Source: Strigamia acuminata (Eukaryota; Arthropoda; Chilopoda; Geophilomorpha; Linotaeniidae). Taken from it: a DNA stretch of 64,000 bases. The DNA lies in the NCBI GenBank assembly GCA_949358305.1, contig OX442317.1, positions 15,442,491 to 15,506,490 of the forward strand, given 5' to 3'. Positions 22,101 to 32,105 of the stretch are shown one piece after another. How positions within the stretch are numbered: position 1 is the first letter of the stretch; every line of letters begins with the position of its first letter. The position numbers were made by a program, and so were the translations under genes. The notes under the pieces were generated by a model. It had not been told where the DNA came from and made no database searches. It saw only the letters and a program-made list of their open reading frames with translations.

Positions 22101-25100
22101 ACAATGGAGTGATCAACCATTGTGTGGCCGGTGGGGAGACCGGGGGATCTTGCAGGTCTTGTCATTGCTTTGGATTATGGTTTCTCGTGTGATGAGCAAA
22201 CAGTTTTTACAGAGGAATATCAGATTCCTATTCAATTTAGTATCCTAGTGTATGGTGCATACTCCTCCTGTGTTTTGAGTCTTTAGCTGGACAGTGGTCC
22301 ACTTTAGCAAGGAAAAATCTTCTTTTTTCCCATTTCGTTTCCGGTAGTTTCAAGTCTTGCTCTTGGAATAGAAGGATGGGACACGGCTCCCTTGCTCTCC
22401 TTCTACATTATCGTTTTTGCCTATGGTTGGTCCATCCACTAAGAAGATGGATCAAGTCGAGAGGTAGCCAGACCGCTGCCACTGAACTTTACCGCTCGCA
22501 CACGCACACTATGGTGCACCGCTTTCAAAAAGCACAGTGGTTGGGTGTTCGGGGTTCTCCTTCCACCTACCGAAACCCCACCAGTCGACTATGGTTCCCC
22601 GATAGCAGGGAAGACGCTCGACTTCCGGCGCAATTCGGCGCAACCCAAAGGGTTTGGTCCACCAAGTTGGATGGCCTTTGGTTTCAATGGGTAGCTTCAC
22701 TGTCCGACAGAAGACAGTTGGAGTCCTTTTCGTTCGGAATTGTGGACTTGTCTCTCTAAGAGATAGGTCGTGCTCAAAAGGTAACCGACCGTTACCTTCT
22801 TTCTCGTCTTTACGGAGCCACGCTGCTCATGTTTCGATCGCCAAGCTTACGGTTTCGACAGCCGCTTGGTTCAATTATTCCACTCTGAATAGATGCCGCC
22901 ATCCAAGTGGCAGGTGAATCTCTTCAATGCACCCCGCTTCGTTCCAACTCGAACTCACAACTCGAGCTTGGATTTGTCCTTTGGATTTTGGTTATGGTTT
23001 CCCCATTCTTCTTTGGCGGGAGCCTGTTGCGAGCAAGTGTCGCAACAAAGCATTTTCGATTTATTCTCGAGGTCAAAACACTTTAACTTTATTCACTTTA
23101 ATGCAAGTTTTCGGTTTCCTTGATTAAAGTTAATTAACCCGACCTTTGACAACGTTTGAGATAAATTACCCAACTTACCGGATGTTTCTCACTTCCTCGT
23201 TAGATGTTCGTCGAGTTTCTGAGCGCAGAAACTCGTTCTTAGAGCCCTGGTTCGTGTCCGTCGTCTGCAGCAAGCAGACGGACGAACGCTTGCTTTCAGC
23301 CAAAGCACTCATCGCCACTTTTACGTGCGATCGCCGTTCCTCAGCGACCTTTGATCCGTTGAACCCGTTCTTGTTTGGTATTAACCAAAAACACATCGAG
23401 GAATCGATTCCTCCACTTAGTTTTGGCCGTTTCGGACCCCTTGACCTTTAACTTTTGGTTAGAAGTGGGCGAAATCACCAAACCGCTTCGAAGAGCGCCG
23501 TCTGGTGGCGGCTTCGAACATCGTTTTTCGTGTTTCCTTTTGTATCGTCGTTTGGACGATTTCCAAGTGATAATTTGGACTACTTGAGTCCAAATTAGAT
23601 AGAAAATAAAGTGTTTGCCCATTCTCAATCGTTTTAGACCGAGTTTGGAGGTTTTTCAAACCTCAACCGCCATTTCGAGCAATAACGGGCGTCGCCCCAT
23701 GAATCCTTTGTTCCGCTTTCGATTCTATTTGTTTTACTGGCTATTCTGGCTCATTGGACCAGAACTAGCCTTCGCTGAAGTTTGTATGGGAATCTGTTTG
23801 GTTTTCATGGAGGAAATCAAACTTTTCCACCGTCGTCCTTTTTCCAATGCTGTGACGCGTTTGGATGAGTGCGTGCTTCTTCTCTTGTCGGAATCTAAGC
23901 CTAACGGTTGAGATTTCTCTTCTCTCTTCTTCACTGGAATAAAACTGCTTGTTTTATTCCCAAACCAGTCTGGATTATTACTAAATAGCCCATGGATCGT
24001 GAGTAGAAGGCCAGGCGTGCTTTCTCTTCCTACTGGCCGCCACTGAGTGAGTTGATTCGAATCGTACTGTTGCTAGCAACCGCGATGGAAGTTATGGCGG
24101 TTTTTCTTTTGGTGAATTAAAGCAAAGTTAATTTCTTAAGGTGTTTTTAGCTTTTGAGTAAATGGGTTTTCTCTTGATAATATTAAGAGGGCTTACTGGC
24201 ACTCAAGTTGTTGGCAGGAGGTTCGTGAGCGCTGCCGGGTCTTGAGTGAGCGTTGAGTTCGTTTGGTGTTTTCGGGATTATTAGTCGAGTTTGTTTGGAT
24301 CGTGTTGTATTTCGTGTTGTATTTTGGTCATGAGATTTCGGGGTTTCTTGTGTTTCGTGTTTAAACAACATCGGTTTTTCGTGTAAGAGCTTATGCTGCA
24401 AGTTCTACGGTAGTTTCATCGGTTCGGGGCGTTGCCCGGGCTACCGTTGTTTATGTTTGAGTTGGCTTGTTAGGCCTAAACGTGTTCGAGTGTTCGTTTT
24501 ATTGTTTTGGGGGTCGGTAATCGCTGGGTTTTGGTCACGAGTTGATCCGGGATTCATACTGAGTCAATGTATGTTTTTTATTGTATCAATTTGGAGGTTT
24601 TTGGGTGGTTTTGACCCGTTTGTACGTTAAGTGTAGTTCGCGTCTCGCTCGCAAGAGGCCGCCGAACGTTTCTCTTTACAATTCGGATTTACTTGCTCGA
24701 TTGTTATAATACTAGCAGTGATATTGTTGTAATGGCATGTAGCCAGTCGTTTTTATGTGTTCAATTAAACTGGAGGTGATTTTTGTCGCTCCTTGGCATT
24801 TAAGCCGGACGTTTTATTTATTTCCGACGCTTGCGACAGATTCGCATCTCATCTCAAAATGGCGGCCGAGAGAAAGCGCGATTCGACCATGGTTAGTTTT
24901 GCTTACCGTAACTCAGAAGCAACAGTACGAACATTCCTTAACCCTAACGAAGCCATTGTTTGGGCCCGACCTTGTTTGGAGTCGCACAGCACGTTTACAC
25001 AACCACTATACCGCCATCTTTGATATCGCTGCCATTGCCTCTGGGATTTGTTTGAGCTTCATCAAGCGTCTTCCTTTCCCCGTCCTGGCCTGTTGCGCGT

Positions 25101-25840
25101 GACAGCAACATTCCTTCTTCTTGGTACCGTTTTGTTTGACCAGGATGCGACGTGAGTTCTCGCCTTCGTGTGCGCTTGATCACCGTGTGCGACCGCGATC
25201 TTCATGCGTCAGTGTCCAGTTAGTGGAAGCGCCAGTGTCGCTTCAGTTCCTGTCGTCGTGTGTGTCCGGAGTGAGGTTTCTCCTAGGCGACACGAGTTGC
25301 AGAGTAGCCGCATCCAGTCCACGCATCCGACCAGAGTTTTCAGCCAGCTGACGTCCAGTTTTCATCGTGTGTACACAATGCAGCGTGTTTTTGACTTCTC
25401 CATTCGTGAAGATGACATTTCAGTGTCGTTTTATGGTTTTTGGGGGTTAATTTCGAGTCAATTTAGCTTAGTGTGTGTGTCAGATTCGAGGAGAGAGTGT
25501 GCCTTTTCGTTTTAAGTGAAGTTTTCCGTGTTAGCTCCATATAACTGCTTGTAAAGCAGGGGAGTCATAAGTCGCATTAGATAGAATAGTTCTAGACGTC
25601 TGACCGTCTCGTTTGTTGTGTGTTTCGCTAGTGAAACTCACACGCCATTGGTTGCTATCAAACCGTGGTGTTGCTTTCTTGCTTACGCCAGTGGCAGTTG
25701 TGTCGCCTTGGTGTCTTGCTATCTTGTTAGATAATAGAGTAGTTATACACATCAGTGGCCGCTATCACGCCTTGGTGTCGTCTTGTCTTGTGTAATTGGT
25801 TATCGAGCTGTCTAATTGTCTTTGCTTTCTTACTTGCAGA
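19135..25840. other. Unassigned 6.7-kb stretch
   Basis: No ORF beyond about 130 codons, no recognisable domain, LTR, primer-binding site or structural RNA. Composition is balanced to slightly GC-rich with many short quasi-repeats (for example paired CACGTTGCA...CAATACTATGCA-like blocks near 21120-21210) and a short CTCGTT array near 20790. It could be intron, long 5' UTR or decayed transposon. I see nothing that decides this. Confidence 0.4.
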
Positions 25841-26059
25841 GGACAGTTGGCATGGCTACGCAACCAGGAATGGGTTCCAGACCCACGACTCCTGGGGGAA
25901 CGCCCATTATTCCGAGAGCTCCTACGCCAGAGCCAATGGACTTGGTGGAGGCTCGCTACAATTCGTTAGTCCAAGCAATGGATCAGTTTGTTGCTGATCA
26001 GACCAACAAGGCAAGGGGTTCAGGAAGGATGGCTCAGCAGCCATCTTGGATGTATAGTG
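25841..26059 (+). CDS. Possible exon encoding a Pro/Thr-rich N-terminus
   Basis: A polypyrimidine stretch ending CTTACTTGCAG (to 25840) looks like a 3' splice site. Twelve bases on, an ATG at 25852 opens MATQPGMGSRPTTPGGTPII and then PEPMDLVEARYNSLVQAMDQ. A GT donor-like site lies at 26060. Composition resembles the N-terminal exon of a gag-derived gene, but no domain is recognised. The frame does not join cleanly to the downstream gag-like exon (58143) with the most obvious donor, so the link is only a suggestion. Confidence 0.28.
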
Positions 26060-26935
26060 GTAACTGATGTTAGGACTAATGGCTTCTTCTGACCTGTTTG
26101 AATTCTTTGCATTTTCAGTTGAGAGATCTTTCTCTCCTGGGCTGGTGTGTTTGAAGTGGTTGGTTTAATGGCATTTCAACTAGCTGGCCCAGGAACCCAG
26201 CTGGGTGGGGAAAAGAGTGTGTTTCCTACTCCTGCATTAGGCTTGAGGAAAGGAACACAGAGAGAGATGAAAGTACAACTGGTTTATGTGAAATCAGAGA
26301 GAACAGTACAGAACAAAGTACAGAAGCATGTGCAAACAAAGCTCATACCATTTAAACACTTAAAGGTCAATCAAACAAATGCTAGAACTGACCCTTTAAC
26401 AATAGGAGCACAAAAAAATACACTAGAAGCCTTTGGGGCTTCTGTACACAAGTAAAGTAACAAAGCATGCTGGTCCCAATAGGTTTCCTTATTTGGTTCC
26501 AGCTTAAACCTAATTACAAGTATTCATTTACTCACAAGTAAATCTATAATTCAGAGGGTAACACTTAATATCCTAGAGTAATCCAAACAAGGTAAATAAC
26601 AACTGTGGTACATCAAAATATACATATTCCATTAAGATACAGTGTCAAACTTAACCCTAGGAATCAACAGCCAATCAAAATGCTTAAAACTTTAAAATCA
26701 TGAGAATTAACATTTTCCATTCTAAAACTTAACAGAAAAATTGCAAATGTACATTAATATTCCTAAAATATTAATAAACTAATTAACAAATATTAAAACC
26801 CATGATATCTGACTCTTTTCAGATCCAAACATCTTTCAGTGCAGCACTCAAACCAACATGGCTTCCTCTTTGTCAAGGACTCAGTGAGTTGGATAGCAGA
26901 CACTGCTTTACAAAGATAGAAACACCCAGGTCTGT
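26060..26935. other. AT-rich non-coding stretch left of the Gypsy element
   Basis: No gene is recognised. TATCTGACTCTTTTCAG (ending 26820) is a good splice-acceptor match, followed by about 108 open bases to CCCAG|GT (26928). This might be a small exon. The Gypsy TSD AACT (26936-26939) follows directly. Confidence 0.35.
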
Positions 26936-26939
26936 AACT

Positions 26940-28687
26940 TGTGATGATTACAAATCCGTATTTATCAATGTTCACAATAGATGGCGCTGTTTACCAAACG
27001 CGCGTAATTCAAACTCGATAAAACCAAAAAGTGTGATAAATAATTATTTAGACACGGTGAATAAAATATAACTATTTTATTCGATATAAACTAAGTATTA
27101 TTTACTTGACAAAGTTGATTCTATCGAATCAATATCCACATTACTTACCTGTCGAAGGGGGGCCAATTGGACCCTTCCCACCCCTAACTGGGCCCATCTG
27201 GACATAGTCATATATTAGGTCCGGACTAGTGACCCACGAATCCGCCGATTCGTACGCTGATTGGCTGTCGCCAATCTAGTAGTTCTACAGAACTATATAA
27301 GCATCAGTTTCTCACCCACTCACCCCCCTGGCTTGATAACTGAACTTGTATATTGTCTGTAGTTGAATTGTTATCGTTTGATTTCATTATTCTCTATCGA
27401 CACATCAGGCCACCTCAGTTCTCCACAATTAGTATTCATTACTATTTGTTATTACTGTTGTAGGGCATTTTCGGGAAGACCAACCCGGTAATAGACATGC
27501 GTTCGCATGAAATGGTCTCGTAACGTTAGCCAGCTGTTCTACGGGACAGTAGGACTTCGTACGGTGGCTTAATACAACGGTCGTATACAGTACGACCTTG
27601 CTAAATGAAAGTAGGTCCCTCAGCTAACTGGCCTCAGTCCGCTGCAGGATGGCTGTTGTAAACAGCCCGCGCAGGTTCCCGTCTTTTCTCGATTGGTCCT
27701 TCCGCACGTTAAAAGTCGGTAAAAGCCTAATGCACAGGCAACACGCCGGGTTGGTAGCCCGTGAGTAATATCTAAAGATGTTGCGATAAAACAACTACCT
27801 GGATAATGGTAATCCAATGGCAGTGGCCAATTAATATTTTACCCGGTGCTCGATCTACTGATCCCGTCATCGTAAGGCATGCTGGCGGATGGAGGAGTCA
27901 AATCCTCCCGCGATGGTTCTTTCAACCGTCGTGACGGTCCCCGCCCCATCGTACCCTCCGGGTTAGTAACCCGCGAACGATATATAAAACATGTCGTGTT
28001 AAACAAATTACTCGGGCATTGGTAATCCTGTATTGGCAATATCTTTTAAACCCGGTAAGTCCATAGAAATGTTTACCTGGTGGTTGGTACCACCGATAGC
28101 GAGTTAAAGCACACAATTAAATACTCGGTACTTATTCACGAGAATAAGTTATCGTAAGGCATGCTGGCGGATGGAGTCTCAACAACTCCCGCGACTAGCT
28201 CTCAATTGTCGTGACGGTCCCCGCCCAATTAATATTTATACAACAATTCATTTGTTGTATTCCACTAATTACTTTACTTTTGTTCATTTGGGAACAGGGA
28301 ATATTCTGCTGAATATTCCCATTTATGCGAAGGACTCTTCGCATTATTAGATACTCGAGCTGCGGACCAAATACGTCTCCGTAGCGATATTTGTGACGAT
28401 GCCGCAAGTCAGCCGTATCCCTCTGGCTTCGCCCGGATCCTCAACCAGTTGATGCCGCCCGTTTACACGCGTCAAGAACCCATCTTTGTATTGTTAATAT
28501 TTAGTAATAAATATGTTATGTCACACTAAAACTGTAAGTTATTTCTATTCGATCACGTGTCATGTTTGTAAAGACTTCCGTAGCTTATCTCGGTTAGGTT
28601 GTTGCTAAACTTAGCAACGTCTTGTATAAACCGATAAATTAACTATCTCACGGACTAATAAATTAGCCCAAAAGTAGAATCGTCACA
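26940..28687 (+). repeat. Gypsy 5' LTR (1748 bp), hairpin-rich
   Basis: Uninterrupted copy. It holds a TATA-like TATATAA at 27294-27300, an internal partial duplication (TCGTAAGGCATGCTGGCGGATGGA near 27870 and again near 28151, about 281 bp apart) and at least a dozen perfect short hairpins, mostly with 4-base loops (detailed in the findings). Small minus-strand ORFs in it recur in the 3' LTR and are shadows of these repeats. Confidence 0.95.
27294..27300 (+). promoter_or_regulatory. TATA-like box of Gypsy LTR
   Basis: TATATAA, conserved in all three LTR copies (8657 and 47605 regions). Copia II later inserted about 30 bp downstream of it in the 3' LTR. Confidence 0.5.
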
Positions 28688-28689
28688 AG

Positions 28690-28707
28690 TGGAGGTTCTA
28701 CCGAGAT
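28690..28707 (+). promoter_or_regulatory. Gypsy primer-binding site (tRNA-Gln)
   Basis: TGGAGGTTCTACCGAGAT starts two bases after the LTR. Animal tRNA-Gln ends ATCTCGGTGGAACCTCCA, so 17 of 18 positions pair. Confidence 0.85.
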
Positions 28708-29197
28708 AGGCTGCCAAATTTTAAATAAAATTTGAAGTTTTGCATGTCCATGATGAATTCGAGTAGTGTAACGTTTATGGTGATTTTTGTGTGTAAAAAA
28801 ATAATTTTCGTTTGAAATTTATATGTGTTTAATATATTTTTATTTTAGAACATCTTGCCAAGTTAATAAGTGTAACTCACTTTATTCCGATTTACCGCTG
28901 TGGGAATTGTAAGTTTTAACAAAACTAATAATTTCTATCGCGTGGTCAGGCCTAAAGGCCTAACACGAAAATTGGAAAATCTTGCCCAAACTTGTTGAAG
29001 TTGGTCCCGCCCGGGTAGCGTCATTTTGTCATCGACAATCTGACAAAACCACGCGGTCGGGCCTAATTTTGAAAAGTTGACTTTAGATGGAATTCTTAAA
29101 GAATTCTATCAGTTTAACAGTTGTTTTTATTTTTAGAAATGTTTTTCACATGTATTTTGCTTGAGACTTCAAGTTAAACCTAAATTTATTTGCCTAA

Positions 29198-29264
<67 letters not shown>

Positions 29265-29859
29265 CATTTTTTCGAGAAGTAAAATTTATATTTTATTTCA
29301 AATGGGTTTACCTTATTTTACAGACTTGATCTACATTAAAATGTTGGTTTAAAGTACAGGATTTCAAGACCTTGGAATCGAATTTTACGAATGGAATACC
29401 ATTCGAATTTAGCGAAGAAGAATTCTCGCTGTTGTGTTGCCTAGCAACCCGTGTTGTGCAGAAAAGCCGTCGATTCAAACGAATCAGCGTGTCTTTTGAA
29501 ATTACGAGTTTTTAAAAATTTCAAAAAATTCCATAAAGGTGATCATTCATTTATTAATAAATGTGGTGATATTTTTAAAATACTTTGAAAAGTATCCATT
29601 TTGTTTGGTGACTACGTCATAACACTGGAATCTGACAAGATTACGGTTCCACGAATTTGGTAATTTCCACCAATCTCGAACGAGATTGGATTCTCGCGAG
29701 ACTAGCGTTGATACTTGACCAATCAGAAGGGTGTATCGAAGTACCCATACTTCCTTTCGAACTAGTGTGACCACTGCTTTGTTTGCGATCCTCCTGAACG
29801 TTTGCAACTTCATCGTTATCTCTCAGACTTAGGAAATTTTCTCAGTTTTAAGTTTAGTT
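28708..29859 (+). other. Gypsy leader with an A61 tract
   Basis: Untranslated region of 1.15 kb. It contains 61 consecutive A residues (29200-29260), a possible 5' splice site GTAAGT at 28909, and several perfect hairpins, for example 29388-29405 (7-bp stem, AATA loop). No gene. Confidence 0.6.
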
Positions 29860-31002
29860 ATGACTAATAATCAGCATCACATGAACACCCGTGGTAAGGA
29901 AAGAACTTGTTTGACCGGTGGAATGAATCTATCCGGGTTTATACCTGTTCCTAATGGAATTGAAGAAGTGGAAAACCACGCGGTCCATAATGGCGTTTCA
30001 AATGAAACAGCCGGACCATCTGGAGAGAATAGGGCTCCACATGAACCTACTCCGCCTGGAGAAGAGGAATGCATTCCTGAAGGTTCTCATTTAGGCCGAG
30101 GCGGTTTATTATTTTGTCAGGATCATGGTTTGAACCCAAACCAATTTAGATCTTTGACCGAAGTGTTAGATTTTGTGCACGCGCCTCGTGCTACGTCGGA
30201 GCAAACCCATTCCCCCACCAGCCAGAGATTAAATAATTTTAGTCCCACTCCTTCGACGCCTATTTCTAGATATAGAAATAAAACTGCGCAACAACCTAGA
30301 CAAACTCAACCGAATTTGACACCAGGAGATTTTAATCGTGCTTTCCAACAACGATTACGAGCGAATAACTTCGCTCGCAACCAACAAAGGGGATTTACTA
30401 ATCCCGGAAACTTTGAGAATACGTTCATTAGAGCGAATATGGGTCCGCCGAATATGGTCAATCCTACTCCAAGTTTCCCCAACGGATCAACTAGCTGTCC
30501 GAATCTCACTGGAAATTTGAATCCAAATTTAAATGTGACTAGAGGTCCAAACCACCGTTCTGATCCAAATTCTAGATTTGCAAACAATTCTAGTCCCGCA
30601 CCTAACTTGCAAAAGGGTCACTCAGTTCCTCCGAACTTGAACAACCCAAGTAATCCGAACGATTTAAATAATCCTTCTACTGGAACTCCAGGAAATTCAA
30701 ATAATTATTTGAATCAGGGTACGCCAGGTAATTCGAACTATCGTCCGAATTTTAGTAATCAAGAAAGTTCGAACAACCGTCCGAATTTTAATAATCAGGG
30801 TAATTCTAATAATCATTCGAATTATGGGAACCAAGGCAATTCGAATAACCATTCGAACTTTGGTAACCACGGTAGGTCAAATCAAGGAGGGTCGAATAAT
30901 TTCAACCCCAATAATGGTGGCTCAAGTCGAAATAACTCGAGTCAATTTAACAATGGTGGGTCGTCAAACGACAACTCGCGCCCCCCAGTAGCTTTGGAAT
31001 GA
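29860..31002 (+). CDS. Gypsy ORF1, Asn-rich low-complexity protein
   Basis: 380 residues, no recognised domain. The N-terminal 170 residues are mixed and Pro/Thr-rich (ISRYRNK, QTQPNLTPGDF). From about 185 the protein is dominated by Asn, Gly, Ser and Pro, with repeated GNSNN(H/Y)SN(F/Y)GNQ-like units at about 285-345, as in prion-like or RNA-condensing domains. Its stop overlaps the start of ORF2 as ATGA (30999-31002), so the two are probably translated from one RNA by termination-reinitiation. It may be an N-terminal Gag component or an RNA chaperone; function is not assignable from sequence. Confidence 0.75.
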   Translation: MTNNQHHMNTRGKERTCLTGGMNLSGFIPVPNGIEEVENHAVHNGVSNETAGPSGENRAPHEPTPPGEEECIPEGSHLGRGGLLFCQDHGLNPNQFRSLTEVLDFVHAPRATSEQTHSPTSQRLNNFSPTPSTPISRYRNKTAQQPRQTQPNLTPGDFNRAFQQRLRANNFARNQQRGFTNPGNFENTFIRANMGPPNMVNPTPSFPNGSTSCPNLTGNLNPNLNVTRGPNHRSDPNSRFANNSSPAPNLQKGHSVPPNLNNPSNPNDLNNPSTGTPGNSNNYLNQGTPGNSNYRPNFSNQESSNNRPNFNNQGNSNNHSNYGNQGNSNNHSNFGNHGRSNQGGSNNFNPNNGGSSRNNSSQFNNGGSSNDNSRPPVALE

Positions 31003-32105
31003 CAGCTGATGACCTCGCGTCCATTGCCACGACCATGCACAAGTTGATGCAAGCAGGAAAAAGTTCCACCACTGTCCCTCAAACTAACTGTTTGAAACCG
31101 CCAGATATTCCTGTATTCTCTGGAAAAGCAGAAGAAAGCGAACGCTTTCTCAACATTGTAAAAAATGTCGCTTTCCTGCGAAACATGTCACTCGATGACA
31201 TGCTTGTTAAAGGCGTAGCCGGTTATCTAACCGAACAAGCGCATGGTTGGTTTCATGAAAGGAAAGAAGATTTCATATCTTGGGAAGTGTTTGAACAGGC
31301 GTTCAAAGAGCGGTTTGTAGCCACTCGACAAGAGCGGACGAACCAACTAACTAAGTTGAAACAACTGGAAACAGAAAGTCTTTACGACTTTATGCACAAA
31401 TATTACCAGTTATGGATATTACAAGACAGTCTCGATGCAAAAGGGGCTGGATGTCTTTTTATCGGGAGTGTAACTCCTGCCAACGATTTGCTTTTGCATA
31501 CGCAAGGCATAGCGGATTTACCTCTGACAGAGATTTATACCGTTATAACAAAAAATAAAGGTCTGTACAGTCGTACAGCTAATGGAGTAAAGGAAAATAA
31601 TTCCAATCCAGTCGTTTTCCCACCTCGGAAAATAGACACTCGTCCTCAGCTGAAAACAAATGCTAAATCCTTAACTTTGGATTCACAAGAACAACTTAAT
31701 ATTTGTGATGAAGAGTTACCTGAGGAGTGTGAAGCCGTTTATTTAATAAATGGAGCAGTAGATCAGACCAGACGTGGTCAAATAGTCTGTTATAACTGTA
31801 AACAGCCCGGACATGTGCGTCGGGAATGTACAAATCCAAAACCACGTACAAATTTCAACTCTGAAGAGTTGCAAAAACGAAATACCCCGGATTCCCCGAC
31901 TGTGGATCCTACTTCTAAACGGCCTAATAATAGGTGGATAACTCAAGAAGTGTTGGATGCAACACTAGATGCTAAACTTGATGCGAAATTTAATACTTTT
32001 GAAAATAAGATACAAACTTCGCTGACTAACTCGTTGGCAGAAATGGTCAAGACTTTGATCAAACCCGAATCTGCTGATTCAAGTGCGACTAGTTCAAAAA
32101 ACTAG
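30999..32105 (+). CDS. gag: Gypsy ORF2, Gag with one zinc knuckle
   Basis: 368 residues. The Retrotrans_gag-type core spans about 40-170 (FSGKAEESERFLNIV, AHGWFHERKEDF, WEVFEQAFKERF). A CCHC knuckle CYNCKQPGHVRREC sits near 264. The C-terminal helix-rich tail contains repeated LDAKLDAKF. The start overlaps the ORF1 stop (ATGA). The frame ends TAG at 32103, directly after an A AAA AAC slippery heptamer (32096-32102), and Pol continues in the -1 frame, so a fraction of ribosomes should make Gag-Pol. Confidence 0.92.
   Translation: MTADDLASIATTMHKLMQAGKSSTTVPQTNCLKPPDIPVFSGKAEESERFLNIVKNVAFLRNMSLDDMLVKGVAGYLTEQAHGWFHERKEDFISWEVFEQAFKERFVATRQERTNQLTKLKQLETESLYDFMHKYYQLWILQDSLDAKGAGCLFIGSVTPANDLLLHTQGIADLPLTEIYTVITKNKGLYSRTANGVKENNSNPVVFPPRKIDTRPQLKTNAKSLTLDSQEQLNICDEELPEECEAVYLINGAVDQTRRGQIVCYNCKQPGHVRRECTNPKPRTNFNSEELQKRNTPDSPTVDPTSKRPNNRWITQEVLDATLDAKLDAKFNTFENKIQTSLTNSLAEMVKTLIKPESADSSATSSKN

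Noticed and set aside
27620-28407. Several 64-70 codon minus-strand ORFs repeated at 56490-57277
   Set aside because: Shadows of the hairpin-rich Gypsy LTR copies.
26940-28687. Terminal-inverted-repeat DNA transposon (ends TGTGATGATT/GAATCGTCACA are partly inverted)
   Set aside because: 4-bp TSDs, the adjacent tRNA-Gln primer site, the polypurine tract and a second copy flanking gag-pol show it is an LTR.
29161-29352. 63-codon ORF with a Lys run
   Set aside because: Produced by translating the A61 tract.
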